64,000 bases of DNA. Source: an uncultured Desulfuromonadales bacterium. Its GTDB lineage: Bacteria; Desulfobacterota; Desulfuromonadia; Geobacterales; Pseudopelobacteraceae. The position numbers and the translations under genes were made by a program. This document shows positions 26,198 to 35,203 of this stretch, one piece after another. The stretch lies in NCBI GenBank assembly GCA_903868145.1, contig CAIPTY010000071.1, positions 102,074 to 166,073 of the forward strand. Reading direction: 5' to 3'. The notes beneath the pieces are model-generated. The model was not told the origin of the DNA, searched no databases, and worked only from the letters and a program-made list of their open reading frames with translations. Numbering within the stretch: the stretch's first letter is position 1; each line of letters opens with the position of its first letter.

Positions 26198-27151
26198 CTA
26201 CGAAACCGTTAATTCTGCTATCTGGGCGCTGGCACCGATGGTATGCAGGATGGAAATTAGTGACTGAGCAGATTCACGAGTTTGTTCAAAATACCGACCG
26301 CGCAGTTCGCAGATAAGCATGCCGTCGTATGAACCGATAAATTCGGCCAGAATTTCGCGAATCGGGATTGCTCCCATCCCCACCGGCATGTGGGAATCTC
26401 CCTTCCCGAAAGGAATCTGGTGAGTCTGGGTTTTTTCGGTGTGGTAGACCGGATTGCCGAAATTGTCATGTACATGGCAGTGGGCAATCAGCGGCGCTAT
26501 CGATCGGGCTTCCGCAAGCGGGTCGAGATCGTAGAATTTTGAGGACATCTGCAAATGTCCAAAATCAAGGTTGACTTTTACGCTGGAACGCCCGATCCGC
26601 TCAACCTGTTTTTTCAGCTCTTTTGGCAGTTCTGCGTAACAGTAGGGAGAATGATGGAGGTACGGTCGTGCATTTTCCATGGCGATGATTATACCAGCAT
26701 GGGTATCAGCCACTTCTCGCAGAATGCTGGCTTCATATTCAAGGAGTCTTGACTGTTCATCCCTCTCCAGCACGACTGGCCCCCGAATTGAAAACTCCTC
26801 TTCGACCAGAAAACGTCCGGGATGATAGACAAGGACTTCTGCCGAAATTGCCGATGTAAATTCAAGCGAGGCCATCAATACATCACAGTGCAACGCCCCA
26901 TTGGTCTGATCCATCAGGTTAAGCGGATTGGGGCAATGAACACTGTAGCAAAAAGGGAAATCATCGAGGACGGCACGTACTTCGGCGGTTCTACTGGTGT
27001 CAAGCCTGCCATTTTTTATTGCGTCCATGCCGTGAACAGATATTTCGGCGGCAGTCAGTCCGAAACTCAGAAAAGCGGTCAAGTCGCTGTGCAACTTCTT
27101 TAGACTCCCGTCAACTCTCACTTCGTTGATGTTGCTGCCGATGCTCAACAT
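26198..27151 (-). CDS. TIM-barrel sugar-phosphate isomerase/endonuclease-like protein of the phn operon
   Basis: 317 residues of the xylose-isomerase-like/AP-endonuclease-2 TIM-barrel superfamily: LVYHPGRF, IAMENARPY, VNLDFGHLQ and HCHVHDNFG give the expected metal-binding Glu, Asp and His ligands. It is translationally coupled to phnM (ATG overlaps its stop by 7 bp) and closes the C-P lyase operon, where phnN and phnP would sit in enteric bacteria. It probably acts on a sugar phosphate derived from phosphonate breakdown (inference). No close named family. Confidence 0.8.
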   Translation of the reverse strand: MLSIGSNINEVRVDGSLKKLHSDLTAFLSFGLTAAEISVHGMDAIKNGRLDTSRTAEVRAVLDDFPFCYSVHCPNPLNLMDQTNGALHCDVLMASLEFTSAISAEVLVYHPGRFLVEEEFSIRGPVVLERDEQSRLLEYEASILREVADTHAGIIIAMENARPYLHHSPYCYAELPKELKKQVERIGRSSVKVNLDFGHLQMSSKFYDLDPLAEARSIAPLIAHCHVHDNFGNPVYHTEKTQTHQIPFGKGDSHMPVGMGAIPIREILAEFIGSYDGMLICELRGRYFEQTRESAQSLISILHTIGASAQIAELTVS

Positions 27152-28296
27152 GTGGCGTAAACCTCCTTACCACCGATAAAAGTGGAGAGAATCCTCGGAA
27201 ATCCTTCCGATGGATCGACAATCAATATATCTGCATATTTGCCGATCTCCAGCGAGCCGGTTGTATCGGATATCCCCACAGCACGGGCCGGATTGAGGCT
27301 GACCATGTTGACCGCCTCATGCAGCGGCAGGATGCCGAGCCGTTCAAGCGCCAGCACCGCATGCAGCATGGTCATGGGGGCATAGTCCGAGCAGAGGATG
27401 TCGCCGTATCCCCAACTGATGGCCTCGCGAGCGCTCAAATTGCGGGCCTGGGACTCACCCCGCACCACGTTGGGGGAGCCGAGGCAGACACTGATGCCCT
27501 GTTCCCGTGCGGCTCGTACCGCCTCAATGTTGACCGGAAATTCGGTCATGCCGATGCCCATCTCCTTCAACCACAGGATTTTTTCACGTGAGTCGTCATC
27601 ATGGGAAGCAATCGAGATTGAATGTTCTTTGCAGAGCGCCACCAGGTTTTCAATGGCTTTGGGCGCACCATTGTCCCTGGCCCGCTGTTTTCGGTTGATG
27701 ATGCCGTCCATCTCGGCGTCACTTTTGCCGTAGACCGGCCCGTAATAGCTTTTGAATGCGGTAACGTCCCGGAACTGCCCCTGACCGGGCGAATGATCCA
27801 TGAACGAAAAGAGGTGGATCAAACGTTCCTGAATAAGACTTTCAAGAAATGGAACAGCGCCCAGGTCGGTGATTTCAAATCGGGCATGTATTCTGGTATT
27901 CACCTTCAAGCGGGACACAAAACCGTTGATCTGGCGTATGATGCCCGCGGCTGTGCTGTTGGAGCGCAGGCCGACCTCCATCTCGGCGAAGGAAAGCGAA
28001 TGGAACATAGTGGTAATGCCGCAGGAGGCAATTTTCTTGTCCAGTTCGAGCACGGCGATATCGACCGGGAAAAATGTGTTGGGACGTGGTTCGATCCCTT
28101 TTTCAATGGCATCGGAATGCATGTCAACGAAGCCGGGGAACAGGTAGTTGCCCTGCACGTTCAGCTCACGCATTCCTGAAGGGGTGCCCTGCCCGATACC
28201 CGTGATCCTTCCCTGCTCGATTTTCAGTGAAGCATCTTCTTGAATCCCTTCCGGTGTTACCAGACGGGCATTGGTAAGCACAAAACTGTCTGGCAT
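27145..28296 (-). CDS. phnM: Ribose 1-methylphosphonate 5-triphosphate diphosphatase PhnM
   Basis: 383 residues from ATG 28296, which has GGAG 7 bases upstream (the ATG at 28308 overlaps that site). Amidohydrolase fold: GFVDMHSDAIEKGIEPRP (metal histidine and acidic residues), ITTMFHSLSF and SHDDDSREK. It removes pyrophosphate from ribose 1-phosphonate 5-triphosphate, the step between PhnGHIL and PhnJ. It lies 16 bp after phnL and overlaps the TIM-barrel gene. Confidence 0.95.
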   Translation of the reverse strand: MPDSFVLTNARLVTPEGIQEDASLKIEQGRITGIGQGTPSGMRELNVQGNYLFPGFVDMHSDAIEKGIEPRPNTFFPVDIAVLELDKKIASCGITTMFHSLSFAEMEVGLRSNSTAAGIIRQINGFVSRLKVNTRIHARFEITDLGAVPFLESLIQERLIHLFSFMDHSPGQGQFRDVTAFKSYYGPVYGKSDAEMDGIINRKQRARDNGAPKAIENLVALCKEHSISIASHDDDSREKILWLKEMGIGMTEFPVNIEAVRAAREQGISVCLGSPNVVRGESQARNLSAREAISWGYGDILCSDYAPMTMLHAVLALERLGILPLHEAVNMVSLNPARAVGISDTTGSLEIGKYADILIVDPSEGFPRILSTFIGGKEVYATC

Positions 28297-28312
28297 GATG
28301 CTCTCCATTCAT

Positions 28313-28990
28313 TCAATATATTGAAAAAACTGAATCCGTCACCGATGCCATCAATTCATGGTCGTGGAAAATCCCGATCATGGTAGTACCTTCCTGACGC
28401 AGCTCCCCGAGAATCTCCAGCACCGATGCGACCGATGCGGAATCCAGCGAGGCGGTCGGTTCATCAAGTAGCAACAGACGCGGTTTCCAACTGACCGCAT
28501 GGGCAATATTGATCCGCTGCTGTTCTCCACCGCTGAAGGTGGCCGGGTAGGCATCAAAGAGATGTTCCGGAATCCGCAGGCGTTCCAACAGCCAAATGGC
28601 GCGTTCCCTGGCGGCCTCCCGGGACACGCCGTTTCTGGCCAGAATCGGCTCCATGACAATATCCAATGCCGATACGCGCGGGATTACCTTCAGGAACTGC
28701 GACACATAACCCATCTCGCGGGTACGGATATCGATGACTGCGCGGTCGGGAAGAGTCGCCAGATCGATGCGCCCGTATTCTGCCGAATCGTACCAGACCG
28801 CACCACTGCTGGGGAGATAGGTGCGGTAGATGCACTTGAGCACCGTACTCTTACCGGCACCGCTGGGGCCGGAAAGTCCCAGAAAGCCGCCTTTTGGAAC
28901 ATTGAAAGAAACATCCCGACAGGCGGCAATGTTTTTTTCGTTGAGTATATGGAGCGTAAAATCTTTGGAAAGCCCTTGGACGGTCAGCAC
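28313..28990 (-). CDS. phnL: C-P lyase ABC-type protein PhnL
   Basis: 225 residues with GTG start at 28990 behind AAAGGAG (10 bp after the phnK stop). ABC ATPase features: Walker A LSGPSGAGKST, signature FSGGEQQRIN, Walker B LLLDEPTASLDS. PhnL works with PhnGHI to displace adenine from ATP by the phosphonate. Part of phnGHIJKLM. Confidence 0.95.
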   Translation of the reverse strand: MLTVQGLSKDFTLHILNEKNIAACRDVSFNVPKGGFLGLSGPSGAGKSTVLKCIYRTYLPSSGAVWYDSAEYGRIDLATLPDRAVIDIRTREMGYVSQFLKVIPRVSALDIVMEPILARNGVSREAARERAIWLLERLRIPEHLFDAYPATFSGGEQQRINIAHAVSWKPRLLLLDEPTASLDSASVASVLEILGELRQEGTTMIGIFHDHELMASVTDSVFSIY

Positions 28991-29000
28991 GGAAACTCCT

Positions 29001-29873
29001 TTACAATTGGGAGGCAACCAGCAACTGTGTGTACTTATGCTGGGGATCCTGCAAAATCTGGTCGGTCAATCCGGCCTCCACAACTCTGCCGTATTTCATG
29101 ACCATGGTACGCTGGCAGAGCAGATTGATGACCCCCAGATCGTGGGAGACAACCAGCAGGGAAAGCTTGAATTCGCTCTGCAGGGTGCGGATCAGGTCCA
29201 GCACCCGTGCCTGAACCGACAGGTCCAGGCCGGTGGTTACTTCGTCCAGAAAAAGGATCAGCGGGTTATTGGAGAGCGCTTTGGCTATCTGTACCCGCTG
29301 CTGCATGCCGCCACTGAAATTTTTTGGCGGTTCGTCCATGCGCTCAAGCGGAATCTCGGTTTTTTCCAGAAGTTCCGCGGCGCGGCGCCGCATGGCTCCG
29401 ATATTGCGCCAGCCAGCTCCCAGCAGCCGTTCGGCGATATTGCCGCCGGAGCTGACATTCATGCGCAGTCCGAGAAACGGATTCTGGTAGACGATGCCCA
29501 TCAGGGCATTGCGAACCTGGCGTTTTTGAAACGGGCTCAAACCAAGCAGGTTGCGGCTGTACATGCAGCCGTGTTCAAACAACTCCGGCAGTGCGTCCAG
29601 TACCGCATCGCTGTGCAGTTCCACGCTGCCATCGCTGGCATCCCATTCAAAATGCAGCAGTCGCACAAGCGTACTTTTGCCGGAACCACTCTCCCCGACG
29701 ATCCCCAGAGCTTCATTTTTATAGAGGTTGAAAGAGACATCATTGCAGGCGACAACTGAACCGCAGTGTGCACACCTGTTGGTTTCGTACTCCGGCCCGG
29801 TTGAGGAAAGACAGCGTTCACACCCGTTCCCGAAGCGTTTCGATAGCCCGCGTATCCTGATCAATGGTTCCAT
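29001..29873 (-). CDS. phnK: C-P lyase ABC-type protein PhnK, with cysteine insertion
   Basis: 290 residues. Walker A GESGSGKST, signature FSGGMQQRV and Walker B LILFLDEVTTGLD identify the PhnK ABC protein that docks on PhnJ in the C-P lyase core. Compared with the ~252-residue E. coli protein it is longer and carries near the N-terminus a four-cysteine insertion, C18-x2-C21 and C34-x2-C37, that looks like a zinc knuckle. The ATG overlaps the phnJ stop (TAATG). Confidence 0.93.
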   Translation of the reverse strand: MEPLIRIRGLSKRFGNGCERCLSSTGPEYETNRCAHCGSVVACNDVSFNLYKNEALGIVGESGSGKSTLVRLLHFEWDASDGSVELHSDAVLDALPELFEHGCMYSRNLLGLSPFQKRQVRNALMGIVYQNPFLGLRMNVSSGGNIAERLLGAGWRNIGAMRRRAAELLEKTEIPLERMDEPPKNFSGGMQQRVQIAKALSNNPLILFLDEVTTGLDLSVQARVLDLIRTLQSEFKLSLLVVSHDLGVINLLCQRTMVMKYGRVVEAGLTDQILQDPQHKYTQLLVASQL

Positions 29874-30760
29874 TACGCGAACCTCTTATCGCAATAGCCG
29901 GAATCTGAACAGTAATGAGTCCGGTCTCCCGATTCATTTTCGATGACCTCGTCCAGAAATGTATCGGCGGCACCGCACCGCGCACAGGACTTGCCGCTAA
30001 AGTCCTCAACACGGAATGTGTGATCCTCGAATTCAAGGGGTTCGACGGTCGTATGCGGCGGTATGGCGTAAATGCGCTTTTCCCGGCCTGCCCCGAACAG
30101 GTAGAGGGTTTCAGCCTGATGCAGTTTGGGGACATCCCATCGCGGAATCGGACTGGGATCCATGATGTAACGCCCGTTGACCGTCACCGGATAGCGGTAG
30201 CTGATGGTTATTTCGCCGTAGTTGACGATATCCTCGTACAGGTAGAGCCACATGCGGCTGTAATCGGCTTCGGCATGCATGCGGCGGGTTTCGGCCTCCG
30301 ATGCCTCCACCTCGCGCAGCGCCTCGGGATAGGGAACCTGCAGCACCAGGATCTGCGCGGCGGTCATCTGCTCTTCCGGGATACGGTGGCGCGTCTGGAT
30401 TACCGTTGCTGTCAAGGTGTCGTTGGTAATTTCGACATCGGCCACCGTCTGGATGAATTTTTTTATGTTGACGGCATTGACGCTACCGTCGCAGCCCTGA
30501 TCGATCACCTTGAGAATGTCATCCGGCGTAATCAGCGAGAGCGTAATCTGGATGCCGCCGGTGCCCCAGCCACGCGCGATCGGCATCTCGCGGGAACCGT
30601 ATGGCACCTGGTAGCCGGGGATCGCCACCGCCTTGAGGATACTGCGGCGGATATCCTTTTTTGCGCCGTCATCCATGAAACCGTAGGGATACCCTCCGAC
30701 ACTGGATTCCCCCTGCCGGAGTCTGAGATCCTCCTGCTCAAGCCAGTCACTCATTCGCAT
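29873..30760 (-). CDS. phnJ: C-P lyase catalytic subunit PhnJ
   Basis: 295 residues from ATG 30760 (AGGAGG 7 bases upstream), overlapping the phnI stop. PhnJ is the radical SAM enzyme that splits the C-P bond. The Fe-S cysteines are in CARC and, further on, CSDSGYC, spaced like Cys241-x2-Cys244...Cys266-x5-Cys272 of E. coli. The glycyl-radical region lies near PYGSREMPIARGWGTGG. All key residues are present. Confidence 0.96.
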   Translation of the reverse strand: MRMSDWLEQEDLRLRQGESSVGGYPYGFMDDGAKKDIRRSILKAVAIPGYQVPYGSREMPIARGWGTGGIQITLSLITPDDILKVIDQGCDGSVNAVNIKKFIQTVADVEITNDTLTATVIQTRHRIPEEQMTAAQILVLQVPYPEALREVEASEAETRRMHAEADYSRMWLYLYEDIVNYGEITISYRYPVTVNGRYIMDPSPIPRWDVPKLHQAETLYLFGAGREKRIYAIPPHTTVEPLEFEDHTFRVEDFSGKSCARCGAADTFLDEVIENESGDRTHYCSDSGYCDKRFA

Positions 30761-31850
30761 TGCATTCCTCCTGACGGGCAATCTTCTGTGCCTTGCGCAG
30801 ACGATCCAGATCAGACAGAAAGTCAACGTAATGGGGGAGCTTCCAGTGGTTGCAGAAACCCATGGCCTCGATACCGTCGGTGTGGTAGAGCACGTACTCC
30901 TGGTCCTCAGCCGGGCAGGTCGGTTTGGCGGTTCTGGTACAGCGGTCCAGCACCGCCATGGAGATAGCCTTCAGTTCGTTCTGACCAAAGCAGAGGCCGT
31001 ATCCGAGACTGAAACGGGGGATGCCATCCGTGCCTTCAAAACGTGCCAAAACTTCGGCCTCGGTAACTTTTACCTCTCCCGCGATGTATGGCTCGCCGGT
31101 AACCGGGTGAGCAACCCGCAGCGGAACATAGCCGACCCGCAGTTCACCCAGGGTGGGATGGATGTTGCCGTAGCCGCGCATGCTGGAATAGGCCAACGTC
31201 AGCAAGCCGCCGGTCTCTCCGCGTGCCAGCGATTGCAGTGCAGCACTGCGTGGAGCCGGGAAGGTCAGCGACTGCCGGGTGATATCAAACGGTTCACCGG
31301 CAATGCCCGAAGGCAGGCTATCCGCCAGCAGCCCTTCACGACGCAGAATGTCGATCACTTTGGGAAAGGTATCCGGTATTTCGGCTTCGGCAGAAAGATT
31401 GCTGAATACTTTCTCCCGAAATGCCTCGCGCCGGGCGGCATCATCCTTGAGCAATTCAAAATCCAGTAGCCGCAGAGTGTAGTCGCTGGTCGCTCCCAAC
31501 ACTTGTCCGCCGGGGATGTCCTTGAACGCCGACGATATACGCCGCACGATACGCATCTCTTCGGTGTTGACCGGCAGGGAATAGCCAAGTCTGGGTTGGG
31601 TGGCCCGATAAGCCCGCAGCATAAAGGATGCCTCGAAGGAATCACCGGCGGCCTGTTTGAGAGCCAGTGCCGCCAGATCCGGGGCATACAAAGAACCTTC
31701 GCCCATCACCCGATCCACTGCCAGATAGAGTTGCTCACGGATCTGCGCGACATCAAGCGGCTCCGACGACCCTTTTGAGCGTTCCCAGGCAAACAGACTG
31801 CAAGCGTTTTCAATTGCTTCAATGCCACCCTTGACAGCAACGTATCCCAT
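30747..31850 (-). CDS. phnI: C-P lyase core subunit PhnI
   Basis: 367 residues, full length: MGYVAVKGGIEAIENA at the N-terminus and LPHYVDFLSDLDRLRKAQ at the C-terminus match PhnI, the nucleosidase that swaps adenine of ATP for phosphonate. Start is one base after the phnH stop with GGAG 9 bases upstream; it overlaps phnJ. Confidence 0.95.
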   Translation of the reverse strand: MGYVAVKGGIEAIENACSLFAWERSKGSSEPLDVAQIREQLYLAVDRVMGEGSLYAPDLAALALKQAAGDSFEASFMLRAYRATQPRLGYSLPVNTEEMRIVRRISSAFKDIPGGQVLGATSDYTLRLLDFELLKDDAARREAFREKVFSNLSAEAEIPDTFPKVIDILRREGLLADSLPSGIAGEPFDITRQSLTFPAPRSAALQSLARGETGGLLTLAYSSMRGYGNIHPTLGELRVGYVPLRVAHPVTGEPYIAGEVKVTEAEVLARFEGTDGIPRFSLGYGLCFGQNELKAISMAVLDRCTRTAKPTCPAEDQEYVLYHTDGIEAMGFCNHWKLPHYVDFLSDLDRLRKAQKIARQEECNANE

Positions 31851-31851
31851 G

Positions 31852-32427
31852 TTAGTTTGCTCCGATTCTTATTGAACGGGGAATACAGGCTATCCGGCCA
31901 TGTGCGTCAAGAAAGAGAGCGTCCACGCCCAGCGGATATTCGGTGTTGACCTCGCGCAATTCGTTCATTTCAGTAGTTGCCAGGCCGGTGAAGAGAGGGT
32001 GTATGGTACCCTTGATGCCGGGCCCGGACATTGCGAAGCGCCCACCTTCGCCAGCAATGTCATCAATCAGGTAGATCACCGTCGCACCGGTATCGGGATA
32101 TTCCAGCGTACCTCGCCGCATCGATGCCAGCAGGCCGTCTGTTCTGCCACGAGCAGCTATCACGAAATCTGCTTTGCTGATCCCGACGCGCACACTTCCG
32201 GTGTGAAAAGAGATAACATCGGCCACCCTGTTATCGTCATCTTCAATGATTGAGAAGGTTACTTCGTTATCCAACAGGCAGCCCAGCGTCATAATCAGCG
32301 CTGCATGATCTCTGGCCGGTGACCCGCAAAACGGCAGCGCGAAGGTTCTACCGGGGTGACTCATGGCCTGAAGGATAACCCTGAAGGTTGCATGATCGTG
32401 ATGAATGGCTGCGGATTTCATGGTCAC
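31852..32427 (-). CDS. phnH: C-P lyase core subunit PhnH
   Basis: 191 residues: FRVILQAMSHPGRTFALP near the start and the internal TGATVIYLIDDI fit PhnH, a dimeric PLP-fold-like structural subunit of the PhnGHIJ core. Its ATG overlaps the phnG stop by 4 bp. Confidence 0.93.
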   Translation of the reverse strand: MTMKSAAIHHDHATFRVILQAMSHPGRTFALPFCGSPARDHAALIMTLGCLLDNEVTFSIIEDDDNRVADVISFHTGSVRVGISKADFVIAARGRTDGLLASMRRGTLEYPDTGATVIYLIDDIAGEGGRFAMSGPGIKGTIHPLFTGLATTEMNELREVNTEYPLGVDALFLDAHGRIACIPRSIRIGAN

Positions 32428-32873
32428 CCTCCCGGCATCAGGTCAAAGTTGACCCTTGTTGAAGCTGTCAGAGCGGCGTCTTCGGCAAATTTTGCCACCT
32501 GTCGTTGCCGGGCCAGCCCGAGACGCTCACGTACCTGTCTGCAAAGCTCAATCGGTCGGCCAGCCCGCAACAGTGCATCAGCAGCAGCCCGCACCAGTGC
32601 CTTACGCGGTTCTTCGCCAACAATCAAACCGTAACCCCGTTCACCCCCCAGCACCACTTCCGCCTCAGTTGTCAACACTTCACCCAGATGAAAATCAATC
32701 CCCAGACTGTCCGTGACCGTCATCATGGTCAGTCCTGACCGAGGCGGCCGAGTGATCTGGAATTCCTCGGTACCCAGCAGAGTCAGAAGGTCATTAAGCT
32801 CGGCGTCATCCATACCAATAACGGCAGCGGTTGGATCGTCACTCTGCATGGAACAACCGGCAGGATTATTCAT
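32424..32873 (-). CDS. phnG: C-P lyase core subunit PhnG
   Basis: 149 residues if translation starts at ATG 32873, which overlaps the stop of the acetyltransferase gene; ATG 32897 or 32849 are alternatives. Features of PhnG: RPPRSGLTMM, DFHLGEVLTTEAEVVL and RQVAKFAEDAALTASTRVNF. Subunit of the PhnGHIL nucleosidase complex. Confidence 0.9.
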   Translation of the reverse strand: MNNPAGCSMQSDDPTAAVIGMDDAELNDLLTLLGTEEFQITRPPRSGLTMMTVTDSLGIDFHLGEVLTTEAEVVLGGERGYGLIVGEEPRKALVRAAADALLRAGRPIELCRQVRERLGLARQRQVAKFAEDAALTASTRVNFDLMPGG

Positions 32874-33312
32874 AGCTGACATAGAAACTGTAGCCATGTT
32901 TCCGGAAGCCGAGCGACTCGTAGAAACTGTGGGCCGCTTCCCGATTGATGTTGCTGGAAAAGCTCATTTTGTAGCATCCCTTCTGACGGCAAAGGTTATT
33001 GGCGTACTCCATCATCAGCTTTCCGATGCCGTGGCCGCGCAACTCTTCGGCGACTACCACATCCTCCAGGATGGCGCTGGGTGTGCCGAGATGGCCGAGG
33101 TTATCCATGATCAGCAGGGCAAAGGTACCGATAACACGATCTTCGGAGAGTGCCACATGGATGCCGTAATCGGGATAGCTTTTCATCTTCGAATAGATAC
33201 AAGAAGCCGCGTCAGGAGAGAGCACCGAACCGTCGTCCTGTCCCAGTTGGCCATAGAGAGAGAGAACGGCAGGAAGATCGCCTTCGTTTGCCTCCCGCAG
33301 AGTGATATCCAT
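32866..33312 (-). CDS. GNAT acetyltransferase, PhnO-like
   Basis: 148 residues. GNAT core: IREANEGDLPAV-like start, ILEDVVVAEELRGHGIGKLM (acetyl-CoA loop RGHGIG) and EAAHSFYESLGFRKHGYSFY. PhnO of enteric bacteria N-acetylates aminoalkylphosphonates. Placement inside the phn operon, 18 bp after phnE and overlapping phnG, supports the same job. Sequence alone does not fix the substrate. Confidence 0.85.
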   Translation of the reverse strand: MDITLREANEGDLPAVLSLYGQLGQDDGSVLSPDAASCIYSKMKSYPDYGIHVALSEDRVIGTFALLIMDNLGHLGTPSAILEDVVVAEELRGHGIGKLMMEYANNLCRQKGCYKMSFSSNINREAAHSFYESLGFRKHGYSFYVSYE

Positions 33313-33330
33313 GTCGTGCGCTCCCTCATT

Positions 33331-34188
33331 TCAGGTATATTTTGTTCGGATAGCCGCGCTGATCCGGTCGATGATTGCAACGGTGATGACGATGATGATC
33401 AGTATGGTGGTGACATCCCTGTTTTCATAGCTCCTCAGCTTGTCAAAAAGAAAGACCCCGATCCCTCCGGCTCCGGTAAAACCGAGGATGGTGGCGGAGC
33501 GTACGTCGGATTCCAGCCGGTAAAGGGTCATGGATACGAAGAATGGTGTGATTTGCGGGAAAACCGCATAGCGAATGACCTTCAGAAAGCCCGCGCCGGT
33601 GGCGGTCAGCGCATCGATCGGTTCCTGGTGGATAGCCTCGATCCCTTCCGAAAAAAGTTTTATCAGAACCCCGGAAGTGTGGACACCCAGAGCCAGGATA
33701 CCGGGCATCGGCCCCAGACCAACGGCGGAGACGAATAGCAGAGCCCAGATAATCTCATTTATGGAGCGGGAAAAGTTGGCAAACAGCCTGACGGCGGCAT
33801 ACATACTCTTCTTCATCAGCAGCGACATACCCTGATTGCCCGGTATGATGATTGCCAGGGTATTACGAGATGCAAAAAAAGACAGGGGGAAAGCGATCAC
33901 TACTGACAGAATCAGTGCCAGCAGAGCCATCTGCACCGTTTCCAGCATTGACAGGAGGTATTTAACAAGCCTGCTGGCGGTAAAATCCGGCGGAAAAAAA
34001 CCACTGTCTTTGATAGACGGGTTCCCGCCGATATAGGTCAGCATATTTCCCCAGCCGTCCAGCAACTTGCCGATACCCATCTCCGTGGAATGCCAACACC
34101 AGCCCACCACGATCAGGGACGCGCACAACAACACGATGTTGTAGGCCTGAAAAGGGTTGGTCTGCCGCTTTATTTCTTCAAGATTCAT
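33331..34188 (-). CDS. phnE: Phosphonate ABC transporter permease PhnE
   Basis: 285 residues with about six membrane helices and the EAA-like loop EPIDALTATGAGFLKVIRYAVFP (read around 33560-33630). It forms the inner-membrane channel for phosphonate uptake. Between it and phnD lie 87 bp with a GC-rich hairpin (CCGGC...GCCGG), possibly lowering phnE expression relative to the binding protein. Confidence 0.94.
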   Translation of the reverse strand: MNLEEIKRQTNPFQAYNIVLLCASLIVVGWCWHSTEMGIGKLLDGWGNMLTYIGGNPSIKDSGFFPPDFTASRLVKYLLSMLETVQMALLALILSVVIAFPLSFFASRNTLAIIIPGNQGMSLLMKKSMYAAVRLFANFSRSINEIIWALLFVSAVGLGPMPGILALGVHTSGVLIKLFSEGIEAIHQEPIDALTATGAGFLKVIRYAVFPQITPFFVSMTLYRLESDVRSATILGFTGAGGIGVFLFDKLRSYENRDVTTILIIIVITVAIIDRISAAIRTKYT

Positions 34189-34275
34189 TGGCCAGGATTT
34201 CCAGAAGTAGATTATCGTCTTTACGGACAGGAACAGTCGCTGCCGGCTCGCCCCGGCGCCGGTCAGGACTTTTAA

Positions 34276-35145
34276 CTACTTTTTTCCGAGCTGTTTCTTT
34301 ACCTCGATCTGATCACGGATCGGGTCGTAAACGTCATCAGTGACTGCGGCATACCCCTTCAGTTTCAATTTTTTGAGCCCTTCGGCATCGTTGTAGGCAA
34401 GAAAGGCGTCTTTGAGCGCTTTTTTAAGCGACTCCGGCAGATCTTTGCGATAGGCCATCGGTGAGCCGGGAATCAGTTTTGAGGTCCACAGAATACTGAA
34501 GTCCTTGTCTTTTTGCCACGACTTGCCCTCTCCCCGCTTCATATCCAGATCGTTGGTGGCGGCGATGTCGATTTTTCCACCTTTGACCGACAACATGGAG
34601 GCCTCATGGCTGCCGGAGTAGATAACTTTTGAAAAGAACTTCTCCGGTTCAATCTTGAGATCCTTGACAAAATAGACCGTCGGAACGAGGGTGCCGCTGG
34701 TGGAGTTTGGGTCTGTAAAGGCAAACACCTTACCTTTGGCAGCCTGGATACTGGTGATCGGGGAGCCTTTTTTTGCTATGATGACACCGTGATACCCCCT
34801 GCTGCCGGCCTCATCGACCTCTATGACAAAACATTCTGCGTTGGCCCGCTGGGCGGCCTCCACATAAGACTTGGGGCCGAAATAAGCCAGGTCGACATGC
34901 CTGAACTGCATGGCGGTAATAATCCCTGCATAGTCGGTTGCTGTTTTCAGCTCGACCGGAAGCCCCAGTTTCTTTTCCAGGTACGTGTGAAGATTGTCAA
35001 ACCGGTCGGTGATGTGTGTTGATGACTCGGTCGGGATCAGACCAATGGTCAGTTTTTTGGGCCATTCCGCTGGAGCCGCCAGAGATATGGCCGGCAGAGT
35101 GATCGCGAGAAGAAGAGTAGCGGCAGCTTTGAGTACTCGTTTCAT
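34276..35145 (-). CDS. phnD: Phosphonate ABC transporter substrate-binding protein PhnD
   Basis: 289 residues. A signal peptide (ATLLLAITLPAISLAAPAEW) exports it to the periplasm. PhnD-type body: TIGLIPTESSTHI, DLAYFGPKSYVEA and TDPNSTSGTLVPTVYF (the phosphonate-binding Ser/Thr loop). First gene after phnC; with phnC and phnE it forms the uptake system. Confidence 0.94.
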   Translation of the reverse strand: MKRVLKAAATLLLAITLPAISLAAPAEWPKKLTIGLIPTESSTHITDRFDNLHTYLEKKLGLPVELKTATDYAGIITAMQFRHVDLAYFGPKSYVEAAQRANAECFVIEVDEAGSRGYHGVIIAKKGSPITSIQAAKGKVFAFTDPNSTSGTLVPTVYFVKDLKIEPEKFFSKVIYSGSHEASMLSVKGGKIDIAATNDLDMKRGEGKSWQKDKDFSILWTSKLIPGSPMAYRKDLPESLKKALKDAFLAYNDAEGLKKLKLKGYAAVTDDVYDPIRDQIEVKKQLGKK

Positions 35146-35203
35146 GTTGTTTGATTCCTTTCAGTATATGATTGTTTCAGATAGTGGGCAGGTGCCGGGT
35201 GCA

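Noticed and set aside
29915..30967. 350-residue plus-strand ORF opposite phnJ and phnI
   Set aside because: Antisense to two well-identified C-P lyase genes.
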